From NCBI GenBank assembly GCA_020851465.1, contig JADZCR010000006.1, positions 186,001-250,000 of the forward strand: a DNA stretch of 64,000 nucleotides. Reading direction: 5' to 3'. Source of the DNA: Phycisphaeraceae bacterium. GTDB taxonomy: Bacteria > Planctomycetota > Phycisphaerae > Phycisphaerales > Phycisphaeraceae. The translations under genes and the position numbers were made by a program. The notes beneath the pieces were generated by a model. The model had not been told where the DNA came from and ran no database searches. It worked only from the letters and a program-made list of their open reading frames with translations. Of the stretch, positions 46,146-55,226 are shown in pieces (position 1 is the first letter of the stretch; every line of letters begins with the position of its first letter).

Positions 46146-46826
46146 TCAGGGAACGATAGCGGGACCGGCATAACCCGGCTGGACCGACAGCAGATTCAGC
46201 GTGGACGCAGCCAGGACATTGCGATCGCGGTACGGCCCAAGCTCACCCTCAAACCGCTGGAAGAAAACTTCCCGCATGGCGGTGCGATTATCGGCACGGG
46301 GTGAAGCAGGATCCCAGCGATCCACGCTCCAGCCGTTCACATACGCCCAGTCGTGGCTGGTCCGCGTGTGCTTGTGGAAAATCGGCCCTTCAAGAAAACT
46401 CAAATAGTCCTGACGCAGAAGCGGCGTGGTGGAGAATCCCGCACCGATCCCATGCGGCAGGCGGGACAGCAGAGACTGCGCCAGGTCCTGCGTGTCCTGT
46501 GTTACCGAGGACGCATTGATCCAGCCTCGCGGAGCGTTGTCAGGCAGCGGATCAGGATCGATGGGGACGATGGCCTGTGCGTTACCTCCGAAAAAGGAAT
46601 CGTTGAGCTGATCGTTATCATCGCCTGCGCGAGGGAAGCTCGGTGTCGCGTAGGCAGCAGTGCGCCAGGCCTCATACCGGTCCATCACCTGCGCCCGCTG
46701 GACACGCACCATCGCCCGTCCGAAAAAAATCAGCAGCGCGAGAATGAACGCGAGAAACGGCAAAACCAGCACAAGCTCTGTCGTGGCTGTTCCGCGAAAC
46801 CGTCTTGAGGAATTGATGGTTTTCAT
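46146..46826 (-). CDS. TadE-like pseudopilin-type protein
   Basis: This 226-residue protein has the TadE hallmark: a basic N-terminus ending in GTATTELVLVLPFLAFILALLI, with the Glu at position 5 after the likely cleavage glycine. A periplasmic domain of about 170 residues follows. TadE/TadF proteins are processed by the prepilin peptidase and support Flp assembly or secretion. The stop of the next upstream gene lies 8 bp away. Confidence 0.8.
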   Translation of the reverse strand: MKTINSSRRFRGTATTELVLVLPFLAFILALLIFFGRAMVRVQRAQVMDRYEAWRTAAYATPSFPRAGDDNDQLNDSFFGGNAQAIVPIDPDPLPDNAPRGWINASSVTQDTQDLAQSLLSRLPHGIGAGFSTTPLLRQDYLSFLEGPIFHKHTRTSHDWAYVNGWSVDRWDPASPRADNRTAMREVFFQRFEGELGPYRDRNVLAASTLNLLSVQPGYAGPAIVP

Positions 46827-46834
46827 CTCTGGTT

Positions 46835-49102
46835 CTAGTGATTCAGCATGACGGGTGCCAGGGGGGCTATGTTCGTAAAGTATTGCCTCAATTCATCCAC
46901 ATCGGTCGGCGAGAGTACGGACGAATCGTAATCGCTGCCGAACTCATTGACCCATCGGTTGAAACCTGAAACAGGAGCCAGCCGGGCACGCCACATCTGG
47001 GTCCACAGATCCCACGAGTGATCGTTGAAAACTTCCGCCTGTGCAATGGCGACCATGTTGGGCCAGGGCTTGCCGCCGTCGAATTTACTCGGCCAGTCAG
47101 GAGCGCGATCGCCACGGCGTCCGACGCCCAGATAGGTGAGGTATTGCTGCCGTGCAGCTGTGTTGTTGGTCGATGGGAGCCGCGAAGGATCGAGGTCGAT
47201 TGGCGCAGGAGCACTGCGGGCGGAGCGATTAAAACCTTCGTAAGGATTTCGGACGATGTTTCCCGGCCCCACGTTGATGCCGACGAACAGGAAATAGCGC
47301 GTGCGGTAGTAGCGTTGCGCCCGATAGACCGGCCTGCCGTTGGCGTCCGTGCCGGTCTGGATCGGCACCAACCCGATTTCGGGATACCCGCCGTGGATGT
47401 ATCGTCCCGCAGGTACGTTGGGGTTGGTTTCGTAAGCGATCGTCTCCTTCCACGATCGGCGTGATGACGCGGACACTCTGCGCCAGACGGCGACTTCACC
47501 GGGAATATTGCTGCGTGCAAAACCACCCGGCGGACCGGACTCCGGATCCTGCCAGTGGGGACCGCGATCGTTCAGATCGTCGCGGATGCGTCCGGGCGGT
47601 GTGTACCTGGCCTGCAATCGGCCGTTGCGGATGTACCACGTCGGAAGATTCCCGTTGGGAAGACGATCCATGCCGCGGTACTGCTCAGATTCCAGAAACG
47701 GATTGTTTTCCCCGCTGTGATAAAGGTCGAGTTCCATGAACATCGTCTCATGGACATCAGCGAGGTGATGCTGCGCGTACTCATAGGCTGTATGACATTC
47801 ACGCTCCGAGCACAACGGCACGGTCTGGCCCGCTGCGTCCAGTTTCATTCGCGTATCGTCAGGATCGCCGGCAGAGAAGCCGGGAATCTGATCGTTGGCG
47901 GAGGCTTCGTTGTCACGTTCGACGTCCACTTCCCAGTCTGTCTCATACAGGCTGCCGAAGGGATCGTTGACATATCCATCGTAGGACGGCCAGAGATACC
48001 GGAGCTTGACGTTGGCGACTCGGCGGAGCTGGTAGGGCAAGCTGCCGAAAAGCGTGTTCCGGTACTGCTGCAGAAGCCAGTCGTGCGGACCATAAACGCG
48101 ATAGCCGGAAGGAGGCCTGCCTTCGGAGCCGGGGGACCAGCCGGGTGGATCAGCCAGGTAATCGCGCGGTCGCTGCGGATCGCTGCCATCCGTGATGCGC
48201 CAGCCGTACACGGTGTCGTACGGGCCTCGGTTGGTGATTTTGTTATCGCGGGCGGTCGGCAGCAGCCCTTGCAGCACCGGGCGACGAAAATCGTCAAAGC
48301 TGCCGCGCACCGTCGGCACCTGAGGCACCAGCGGAGCCACCAGTGCCGCACCGTCGCTGGACAGATTGATCTCGCCTGCATCAATGGCGTTGAGCTGCGC
48401 CAGCAAGCCGATGTTCTCAAGGGTCACCTGGCTCAAGTTGTCCAGCGCATACATGGCGCGCCACGCCTGTCCCGGCCCGCCGCTTGGTGCTCGGAAATAG
48501 GTGACTTCGGTAATGATCTCGGGTCGATTCTTGAAAAGGTTGTTCAACTCATCGAGCTGGCTGAAGTCGGTTCCGCGTGCCGCCCCCATCGGGGTGCCCA
48601 GCATGTTTCGCGCCCGCACCAGTTCACGACGGTACACGTCGTCAGCCACGCCTGCGCGGAGCTGATGATCGATCGCCAGATACATCGCCGACTCATCGCC
48701 CAGCAGCGTCTCCGAGGCGTCCTTATAGGAAAGGTCAATGGCCAGAGGCACAGAATCGAGAATATTGATTGTTGCGATCAGTCGCGCCATTTCGACGTTG
48801 TTCATCGAAACGACATTCAGCGAGCGGGCCACCCAGTCGGCCCCGCCCATCGCGGCGGCATCGGCTGCGTTCTGCGTCACGACCCGACGATTAACCTGTC
48901 TGCCGAGATTGATGACGTAAAACACCAGCCCCACGAGCAGCAGCATCGCCAGGAGCACCAGCACCATGACCACGCCGCGCTGTCGGGCGTGGGCCGTCGT
49001 CGGACGCCGCATAGCACCTTCGCGGCGATAGCGAGCCAATCCCGCGGCAGAGTGCGGCTTGACCATGCTGTCGGCGATTGGCGATCGGCGATCCATCGTC
49101 AT
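46835..49102 (-). CDS. TadG-like large exported protein
   Basis: This 755-residue protein begins with a basic stretch and one hydrophobic helix (GVVMVLVLLAMLLLVGLVFYVI), then NRRVVTQNAADAAAMGGADWVA, the characteristic TadG-like N-terminal segment. The remaining 650 or so residues are unrelated to anything I recognise, rich in Asp/Pro/Tyr/Trp and probably beta-rich. The start overlaps the kinase stop by 4 bp (ATGA). It may be the exported tip or surface component of the Tad machine. No von Willebrand domain is evident. Confidence 0.75.
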   Translation of the reverse strand: MTMDRRSPIADSMVKPHSAAGLARYRREGAMRRPTTAHARQRGVVMVLVLLAMLLLVGLVFYVINLGRQVNRRVVTQNAADAAAMGGADWVARSLNVVSMNNVEMARLIATINILDSVPLAIDLSYKDASETLLGDESAMYLAIDHQLRAGVADDVYRRELVRARNMLGTPMGAARGTDFSQLDELNNLFKNRPEIITEVTYFRAPSGGPGQAWRAMYALDNLSQVTLENIGLLAQLNAIDAGEINLSSDGAALVAPLVPQVPTVRGSFDDFRRPVLQGLLPTARDNKITNRGPYDTVYGWRITDGSDPQRPRDYLADPPGWSPGSEGRPPSGYRVYGPHDWLLQQYRNTLFGSLPYQLRRVANVKLRYLWPSYDGYVNDPFGSLYETDWEVDVERDNEASANDQIPGFSAGDPDDTRMKLDAAGQTVPLCSERECHTAYEYAQHHLADVHETMFMELDLYHSGENNPFLESEQYRGMDRLPNGNLPTWYIRNGRLQARYTPPGRIRDDLNDRGPHWQDPESGPPGGFARSNIPGEVAVWRRVSASSRRSWKETIAYETNPNVPAGRYIHGGYPEIGLVPIQTGTDANGRPVYRAQRYYRTRYFLFVGINVGPGNIVRNPYEGFNRSARSAPAPIDLDPSRLPSTNNTAARQQYLTYLGVGRRGDRAPDWPSKFDGGKPWPNMVAIAQAEVFNDHSWDLWTQMWRARLAPVSGFNRWVNEFGSDYDSSVLSPTDVDELRQYFTNIAPLAPVMLNH

Positions 49103-51633
49103 TTCTCCGAGTCTTTGGGCGGGTCCGCTTTGTCCACCTCGGCCATCAGTTGCCGCACTTCGTCATTCATTCGTGTCCGTGCGATCGTCTGGAGCAGACT
49201 GCGCGCTCCGCTCCAGTTTTCAGTAGCCATGAATCGTTTGGTTCTCGCGATGAGCTGGGCGTATTCAGTGTCGTCGATCTTGGCACGGACCTCTTTGGTG
49301 TCCGCGATTTCACGCGCACGGAGATATTCAAACTTGGCGTCATCGAGGTTGCTTTCTCTGGCGAAGGCGTCGCCGGCGTCGATGTGCTTCTGATACTCCG
49401 CACGGCGGCCAAGCGATTCGCCGATTTTTTTAGCCTCCGGATCGTTGCTTTCGATCTTCCGCGCCTCGGCCAGTGCAGCCCTCGCCTGATCGTATTGCCC
49501 CTGAGTCATGTAGTCTTTGGATTGCTTGACGTAAAACCGGACGCGGGCTGCGCGTTTATCAGCCTCGATGGCCGGATCGGGTCCGAAGCGCAGAGCGTTG
49601 TCGAATTGACTGATGGCTGTTTCAAAGTCACCGGCACTCACTGCCGCCTTCGCCGCCGCGAGGAAGGCCGATTTCTGGTTGGCGGTTTCGATGCTCTTGA
49701 GTTCCGCAGCCGCTTCAGGGTTCTCCACCTTGAGTGCCTGAATGAACTTGGCGCGGGCTTCATCGAGTTTGCCCGCCCGCTTTAGCTCACGACCCTCTCT
49801 CAGTGCCAGATCGCTGCGGATGTGATCGATCCGATCCTTGAGCTTCGCATCCTGACGGATCCCCATTGCACGGCGGTAGGCGGCAATCGCCTCCTGCGGT
49901 TTGTTGGCGTCCTCGGCTTTGCGTGCTTCCGCGACTGTCTGATCAAAGGTCCGATCCTCTTTCAACTGATCGAGCAGTTGGTTGACCGCACCGCTTGAAA
50001 ACGTCCGCTTGGAATCTTCCAGCAGTTTGATCGCTCCGTCACGGTTGTCCTGTGCGGTGAGCTTGTTGGCCCGTGCGATCAGGTTTGTAACGCGGGCGCG
50101 GGCGTCCTGATCTTCGTTTCGCTCCGCCAGACCATCGAGAATCCGCAGTTCCGCTTCAGTAGGTCGGGTTGCCCGCAGGTCGGCAATCTGTTGCCTCGCA
50201 TCAGCGTATTTACCTTCGGTGATGAGCTTGTCGATCTGATTGCGGATGTTGGCAAAGGCGGCAGCGTTCGACGCCTGTGTCATTAACTGGCGAAGCGTAT
50301 CGCGGTCTTTGGCAAACACCGCAGCCTTATCCGCTTCTTCAAAGGCGTCACGGGCTTTTTCAAACTGCTTAGCCTCAAAAAACAGGTGGCCGGAACAACG
50401 TATCGCCCACGCTTTCGCGTCACGGTCGAGCGTCGGGTCATTCGGCCAGGCCTGGGCGAGCATGGTGAACTTCTCCTCGGCTGCGCGGTAATCCTTTCGA
50501 GCGTAGTCGGCCTGTGCATCACGGTAAATCAACAGCGCGTTATTCCGCGCCTGCGTGACCGCGGATTTTTTCTGCTGTGCGCGATAGAGGAAGTATCCGC
50601 CGCCGCCGATCAGTTGGAGAAGAATGATGCCCACGAGAATCGGCACAAGCAGGCTGCGCTTGGGCAGGGGGGCCGTCGGATTGGCGGACGCGGTTGGGGA
50701 GGGTGAAACCCGTGGCGCCCGGATTTCCGGCTCGCTGGAGACAGCGAAATGCCGCCGTATCGCTTCAAGCAATTCCGTCGCGGACTGTATGCGCGAGGCA
50801 GGATCTTTTTCCATCAGCCTGCCCACCAGATCGCTGAGCGTCGCCGAAATTTTCGGATTGATCTCACGAAGCGGCGGAGCTTTGGCGCGGAGATTCGTAT
50901 GCCACTTCATCCATCGCAGCGACTGGTTTCGCTGATCGCGCAGCACGATCCTGAAGGCTTCCTCAAACGCATCCCGACCGGCGAGCATTTCGTAGGCGAT
51001 CATTCCCAGTGCGTACAGATCAGCCCGCCGATCCACCGGCTCCTCACGGAACAGCTCAGGAGCCATGTAACGCACCGATCCGAGCGACATCGCATCCTGC
51101 TCAGCCACGAGTGTCGCCAGCCCGAAATCGGTCACTTTCAGCCCGCCATTGCGAGGCAGGAGCAGGTTCGCGGGTTTCAGATCGCGGTGAATGACATCCG
51201 CGGCATGAATCGCTTCGAGACCCAGCGCAGCCGCCCCGACTATTCCCAGCGCCTGCCGCTCGTCCATCGGCTTGCGGTTGGTTGCCAGGATTTGCTCAAG
51301 CGATGGACCATCGACATATTCCATGACGATGAACAGGCCGCGGTTATCCTCGATGACATCAAACACGCGGACCAGATGCTTATGCGTCTGCCCCAGCCGT
51401 TTCTGCGTCTGCACTTCACGGCGAAAACGCTCGCGCAGCTCGCCGTCGTCCTGGTTTCCTGATCGGTCGGGGAGAATCTGCTTGATCGCGACATGACGAT
51501 CGAGCAGCTTGTCGTACGCTTTCCAGACGATGGACATGCCCCCGGCGCCGATCTGTTCGATGATCTCAAACTTGTCGATGCGATCACCGCGTTGCAGTTG
51601 CGGGGGGGCGGGATTTTGAGCATTGGCGGTCAT
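49099..51633 (-). CDS. transmembrane Ser/Thr kinase with TPR-like region
   Basis: This 844-residue protein is counted from the ATG at 51633. The frame stays open 72 bp upstream but would overlap the TadE gene. The kinase domain (about residues 20-280) has all key residues: glycine loop IGAGGMSIV, Lys51, HRD at 149-151 and DFG at 169-171, plus YMAPELF. A membrane helix near residues 330-350 (LLVPILVGIILLQLIGGGGYF) is followed by about 490 residues of helical, TPR-like repeats outside. It lies within the Tad operon and its target sites are plausibly the FHA-containing ATPase and FHA protein. Confidence 0.9.
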   Translation of the reverse strand: MTANAQNPAPPQLQRGDRIDKFEIIEQIGAGGMSIVWKAYDKLLDRHVAIKQILPDRSGNQDDGELRERFRREVQTQKRLGQTHKHLVRVFDVIEDNRGLFIVMEYVDGPSLEQILATNRKPMDERQALGIVGAAALGLEAIHAADVIHRDLKPANLLLPRNGGLKVTDFGLATLVAEQDAMSLGSVRYMAPELFREEPVDRRADLYALGMIAYEMLAGRDAFEEAFRIVLRDQRNQSLRWMKWHTNLRAKAPPLREINPKISATLSDLVGRLMEKDPASRIQSATELLEAIRRHFAVSSEPEIRAPRVSPSPTASANPTAPLPKRSLLVPILVGIILLQLIGGGGYFLYRAQQKKSAVTQARNNALLIYRDAQADYARKDYRAAEEKFTMLAQAWPNDPTLDRDAKAWAIRCSGHLFFEAKQFEKARDAFEEADKAAVFAKDRDTLRQLMTQASNAAAFANIRNQIDKLITEGKYADARQQIADLRATRPTEAELRILDGLAERNEDQDARARVTNLIARANKLTAQDNRDGAIKLLEDSKRTFSSGAVNQLLDQLKEDRTFDQTVAEARKAEDANKPQEAIAAYRRAMGIRQDAKLKDRIDHIRSDLALREGRELKRAGKLDEARAKFIQALKVENPEAAAELKSIETANQKSAFLAAAKAAVSAGDFETAISQFDNALRFGPDPAIEADKRAARVRFYVKQSKDYMTQGQYDQARAALAEARKIESNDPEAKKIGESLGRRAEYQKHIDAGDAFARESNLDDAKFEYLRAREIADTKEVRAKIDDTEYAQLIARTKRFMATENWSGARSLLQTIARTRMNDEVRQLMAEVDKADPPKDSEK

Positions 51634-51652
51634 GACGGCAGGGCGAACTCCG

Positions 51653-52534
51653 TTAAGGTCGGCGTGGGTACGTAGGCGGGATGATCCAATCGACGATTCC
51701 TTCATTCGTCAGCGTGTACTGGGCGGCTACCGTACTGTAACGATTGCCGCCGCGAGCTTCGTCGAGTCGTCCATCCGCGAAAATCATTCCTATATAAGGC
51801 ACCGCGAGGTTCTGCTGATGTTCGACGCGAATGGTGATGGGGTCGCGAGGCCGGACGACGATGAGCGAACCCTCCGCCATTTCACGAGGCACGATCCGGT
51901 CGTCACGGAGTATGGTCTCGATCATGGCGATGCGGGTGTTGGCGTCGGCGTAACGCAGGCGATCCCCAAGCTGGTTGTCAATCCAGGCCGGCGGTTGTCG
52001 GCCGTAGAGCGAGTAGTACTGGGTCATCGCCGTGGTGAAACTGTCAGCGTCCACCGTGTCCCGCACGCGCAGCCGACCGGCGACCGGCACGAGAGCGAAT
52101 ATCGCTGCCCGACGGATTGCGGAATACTTCGGCGATTCGTCATCAAGCACGATGGTGTTGGGTATTTCGGGATAGCCCTGATCGGACGGGATATAGACGA
52201 TGGCGCTGCGCGTCGCGGCGAAGGCTGCATAGTGAGTGAATACGTTGGCTCCCATCAGCAGCGTGGTCTGCGCCAGGGTCAGGACAAGAAAAAGAATGAT
52301 CGGGAGGATGAGGACAAACTCAAGCGTAGCCGTGCCGTCGGCATTGCGTATGAGCGTCGGTCGGTCAATCTTTCGCTGCCGTCCCATACGCCACGCGGCA
52401 CGCATCAGGAGGGGAAGTAGTGCGACGCAGAGCAGCGCGATGATGGCGCACGCTGCCGCCTGCCGTGACAGCAAAGCCTCCCACCAACGCCAGGGGGCGG
52501 TATCCGCGAGGATCAGGCTCGTGTAGCTCATCAC
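51653..52534 (-). CDS. TadE-like protein with extra membrane helix
   Basis: This 293-residue protein has two hydrophobic segments. The first (residues 26-46) is an ordinary helix. The second is the TadE-type core GTATLEFVLILPIILFLVLTLAQ preceded by a basic stretch. A periplasmic region follows. The first helix before the TadE motif makes this unlike ordinary TadE, and it could hold the protein in the membrane without prepilin processing. It lies between the prepilin peptidase and the kinase. Confidence 0.78.
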   Translation of the reverse strand: MMSYTSLILADTAPWRWWEALLSRQAAACAIIALLCVALLPLLMRAAWRMGRQRKIDRPTLIRNADGTATLEFVLILPIILFLVLTLAQTTLLMGANVFTHYAAFAATRSAIVYIPSDQGYPEIPNTIVLDDESPKYSAIRRAAIFALVPVAGRLRVRDTVDADSFTTAMTQYYSLYGRQPPAWIDNQLGDRLRYADANTRIAMIETILRDDRIVPREMAEGSLIVVRPRDPITIRVEHQQNLAVPYIGMIFADGRLDEARGGNRYSTVAAQYTLTNEGIVDWIIPPTYPRRP

Positions 52535-52543
52535 AGGCGGTCC

Positions 52544-53104
52544 TTACCAAGCCGACCAGGGCACCGGAATTTTCAAGAGGTGCTCGGCTGCAGCGAGCAA
52601 TCCTCCGAGACAAATCGCCACACCAAATGGTACCCGCGGACTGTCGGTAGGAATATCCGGTTTTACCCGTGCCGCGGCAGTCAGGGCAGCCCCCAGCAAC
52701 CGCTGGAAGGTCCGCTTGAAAAGTCCGTACCGGATCATGAAGTAAATCGCGATGAGAACACCGACGATCAAAGCGTAAATCAGCGTACCCAGAACGCAGA
52801 CGAGGTTCGCGGTCCAGGCGCCGACCAGCGCGACGAGTTTGACGTCTCCGCCGCCCATGCCGCCCGCCAGAAAAATGGCGAACATCACGCCGAACCCCAT
52901 CAGCATCGCCAGGGTGGAATCGCGTAAGCCATCAAGAGCACCGGAGCGTCCGGCGGTCAATGCCCCGGCAATCGTCCAGTATGCGATCCCTGCAATGAGA
53001 CCCGGATAGGTCAACTTATTTGGAATCTTGCCGCTGCGCAGGTCAGAGACCGCGGCAGCGATCAACAGCACGGCCATCAAACCGAATGCGACCGGATTCG
53101 CCAT
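52544..53104 (-). CDS. tadV: prepilin peptidase (TadV/CpaA type, A24)
   Basis: This 186-residue polytopic protein has the two aspartates of A24 peptidases: VSDLRSGKIPN near the first cytoplasmic loop and GGGDVKLVALVG in the GxGD motif. The N-terminal methylase domain of PilD is absent, as in the CpaA/TadV group. It cleaves the Flp-like prepilins encoded just upstream on the same strand. Confidence 0.9.
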   Translation of the reverse strand: MANPVAFGLMAVLLIAAAVSDLRSGKIPNKLTYPGLIAGIAYWTIAGALTAGRSGALDGLRDSTLAMLMGFGVMFAIFLAGGMGGGDVKLVALVGAWTANLVCVLGTLIYALIVGVLIAIYFMIRYGLFKRTFQRLLGAALTAAARVKPDIPTDSPRVPFGVAICLGGLLAAAEHLLKIPVPWSAW

Positions 53105-53163
53105 GCGGGGTGGTTTCGGTAGGCGCCATCGTCAGGCGCGGGCAGCCGTCAGGCGGCCTCGCT

Positions 53164-53373
53164 TTAGTTCGGAGTCGTCGGCGGGGTGTCGGCGTCGCTC
53201 TTGACGCTCTCGTAGCTTCCGCTGACCCATTCCGAAATCTTGTTGCGGAAGACGACCAGAACAAAGAGCAGCGGCAGCACGATCGCGCCGATGATCAGAA
53301 ACTTTTCCAATCCTTCGGCTCCCTGCTCCGAACGGTGAAGCCTCAGCATCGAGTCGCGTAGATTCCTGAGCAT
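53164..53373 (-). CDS. Flp-like prepilin
   Basis: This 69-residue protein starts at the ATG at 53373 (AAGGA 7 nt upstream). It has a basic N-terminus, then EQG followed by AEGLEKFLIIGAIVLPLLFVL. The glycine before the hydrophobic stretch and Glu at position 5 after the cleavage site match Flp pilins (usually G-ATAIEY). Here position 6 is Lys where Tyr is usual. The short C-terminal tail is polar. It is likely processed by the neighbouring peptidase. Confidence 0.75.
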   Translation of the reverse strand: MLRNLRDSMLRLHRSEQGAEGLEKFLIIGAIVLPLLFVLVVFRNKISEWVSGSYESVKSDADTPPTTPN

Positions 53374-53413
53374 CGCGGATTCCTTTCGTAGCCTCTCTAA
53401 AGGGTGGGATCGT

Positions 53414-53635
53414 TCACGGGAACGGCAACGCATTGAGCGTGGTCATCATCCGGTAGTACTCCACCAGTGTATTGAGCATCATGGTGAAGATCGCGTAAGC
53501 CGGCAGCGCGACAACCGCCAGCAGCAACGCCCATTCGAGCGTCGCCGCACCCTGTTCATCGGTCAGCACCGCAAGCGGGCTTTTCCGTTGGTCGGGGGCA
53601 GGCGGCTGGTCGGGCATGTGTTTCATTTTATCCAT
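53414..53635 (-). CDS. second Flp-like prepilin
   Basis: This 73-residue protein has the cleavage-like sequence DEQGAATLEWALLLAVVALP: glycine, then Ala-Ala-Thr-Leu-Glu with Trp at position 6. The leader before the cleavage site is long (about 29 residues) and Pro-rich. The start is uncertain, with in-frame ATGs at 53635, 53626 and 53617. The two Flp-like genes may form a mixed or minor-pilin fibre. Confidence 0.7.
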   Translation of the reverse strand: MDKMKHMPDQPPAPDQRKSPLAVLTDEQGAATLEWALLLAVVALPAYAIFTMMLNTLVEYYRMMTTLNALPFP

Positions 53636-53658
53636 GAACAGGCGGTCGGGCAGTGGTT

Positions 53659-54765
53659 TTAAGTCTCAAAAATCGGTCGGGTCAGGTCCGTCAGGAGCGA
53701 GGCCTCGTCCGGACGAAGCCGCCCACTCATAGCTGAACGTGCCCCGGTCCAGGTTAATTGCAGGTCTTTACCCTCTTTTGCACCGGATTTTGACTGCAAA
53801 ACGAAGAGGTCTTTCATTCGATATCGGCCATCTTCACCCAGAGGGTCAATTTCCGTGATGTGCGTCACCAGCCGTCGCCCGCCGATATGACGGCTCATCT
53901 GCACCACCAGATCGATCGCGGACGAAACCTGTGCCCGCAGGGCGTGGAGGGGGAGTTCCACCTTACTCATCAGGGCCATGGTTTCCAGACGGTTGAGTGC
54001 ATCGGCGGGGTTGTTGGCGTGGAGTGTACCCATCGAGCCGCCGTGACCGGAGGTCATCGCCTGAATCATGTCCAGCGCCTCACCGCCGCGAACCTCACCG
54101 ATGATGATGCGATCGGGTCGCAATCGCAGGCTGGACTTGAAAAGGTCGCGGATCATCACCGCGCCGCGACCGTATCGGTCCGGCATACGGCTTTCCAGCG
54201 AAATCACGTGGTCCTGCTGCAACTGCAATTCCGCCGAATCCTCGATCACCACCACTCGTTGCCCGGAGGGAATGAATCCTGAAAGTGCGTTGAGCAGCGA
54301 GGTCTTACCCGAGCTGGTGCCGCCTGCGACGAGGAGATTACGCTCAGCCCGCACCGCGATGCGGAGGAACTGGCGTGCCTGCTCGGTGAGCGTGCCCAGT
54401 TCGACGAGCCAGTCGATGTCCAGGTTGGCCTTGGCGAACTTGCGGATCGTCACCGCGGTGCCAAAGCGGGCGCAAGGCGACTTGGCGACGTGAACGCGCG
54501 AGCCGTCGGGCAGCCGGGTATCCACCAGCGGCTGATCGTCGTTGAGACTTTTCCCCGTGAACTGGAGGATGTTGTTGACCGCCGCCTCGTAAGCCTCCTG
54601 ATCGGCAAACCGGGCGGGAGTTTTGACAAGCCGTCCGTCACGCTCGATGAAAATCTCATCGCTGCGGTTGATCATCACCTCGGTGATCGCCGTATCGCCC
54701 AGGTACTCGCGGATCGGCGCCAAGTAGTGAGCGACGGTGGCCTCAAAGATCGATTGAGTGCTCAT
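53659..54765 (-). CDS. tadA: second CpaF/TadA-type secretion ATPase
   Basis: This 368-residue ATPase lacks an FHA domain. Walker A is GGTSSGKTSLLNAL, an acidic box is EDSAELQLQQDHV, and the Walker B region RIIIGEVRGGEALDMIQAMTSGH is present, followed by GSMGTLHANNP. It is the first gene of the pilin/peptidase block and may power a different step, or serve as a paralogue of the FHA-ATPase. The two ATPases are clearly diverged in the N-terminal half. Confidence 0.93.
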   Translation of the reverse strand: MSTQSIFEATVAHYLAPIREYLGDTAITEVMINRSDEIFIERDGRLVKTPARFADQEAYEAAVNNILQFTGKSLNDDQPLVDTRLPDGSRVHVAKSPCARFGTAVTIRKFAKANLDIDWLVELGTLTEQARQFLRIAVRAERNLLVAGGTSSGKTSLLNALSGFIPSGQRVVVIEDSAELQLQQDHVISLESRMPDRYGRGAVMIRDLFKSSLRLRPDRIIIGEVRGGEALDMIQAMTSGHGGSMGTLHANNPADALNRLETMALMSKVELPLHALRAQVSSAIDLVVQMSRHIGGRRLVTHITEIDPLGEDGRYRMKDLFVLQSKSGAKEGKDLQLTWTGARSAMSGRLRPDEASLLTDLTRPIFET

Positions 54766-54792
54766 CTGTTAGTCAAGGATACCCGCTGAAAC

Positions 54793-55200
54793 TCATCCCC
54801 GCGACTCAAACGCCCCGACATGATGCCGCACGCGAGGATCACCGCGGCTGGTTATGTCGATGCCGATCACGTCAAACCGGACAGGGCGGTCAACCCATCC
54901 GTAGTGCCTGACGAGGTGACCCGCCAGCGCGGTGAGTTTGCGTTCCTTGGCGGCGTTGACATGCATCTCCGGAAGGGGGGCACTGTGATCGCCCGATCCT
55001 GATTTCACTTCGACGATCACAATGGTTCGACCATCCGGTGCCTCGGCAAGCAGGTCAATCTCACCCATCGGAAGGCGAAGATTTTTTGCCAGGATGGTGT
55101 ACCGCTGCTTTCGCAGATGGCGTGCTGCGATCCGCTCCCCGCGCTGGCCGAGTGTTCCCCGTGAGGGCAGGCGATCCAGCAGACGCAGAAGCCAACCCAT
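54793..55200 (-). CDS. YraN/UPF0102 family nuclease-like protein
   Basis: This 135-residue protein has the UPF0102 pattern: GERIAARHLRKQRYTILAKNLR, then MGEIDLLAEAPDGRTIVIVEVKSG, the PD-(D/E)xK-like core with Asp, Glu and Lys. These proteins are predicted Holliday-junction or endonuclease-like factors of unknown cellular role. It ends 28 bp before the ATPase and may be co-transcribed with the parvulin gene upstream. Confidence 0.85.
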   Translation of the reverse strand: MGWLLRLLDRLPSRGTLGQRGERIAARHLRKQRYTILAKNLRLPMGEIDLLAEAPDGRTIVIVEVKSGSGDHSAPLPEMHVNAAKERKLTALAGHLVRHYGWVDRPVRFDVIGIDITSRGDPRVRHHVGAFESRG

Positions 55201-55226
55201 GCAGTGCGCCTTGTGAGTTCGTGAAT

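Noticed and set aside
47555..49393. A 612-residue plus-strand open frame in the Tad locus
   Set aside because: It is antisense to the TadG-like gene and the kinase and has no recognisable domain. The minus-strand frames carry all the conserved motifs.
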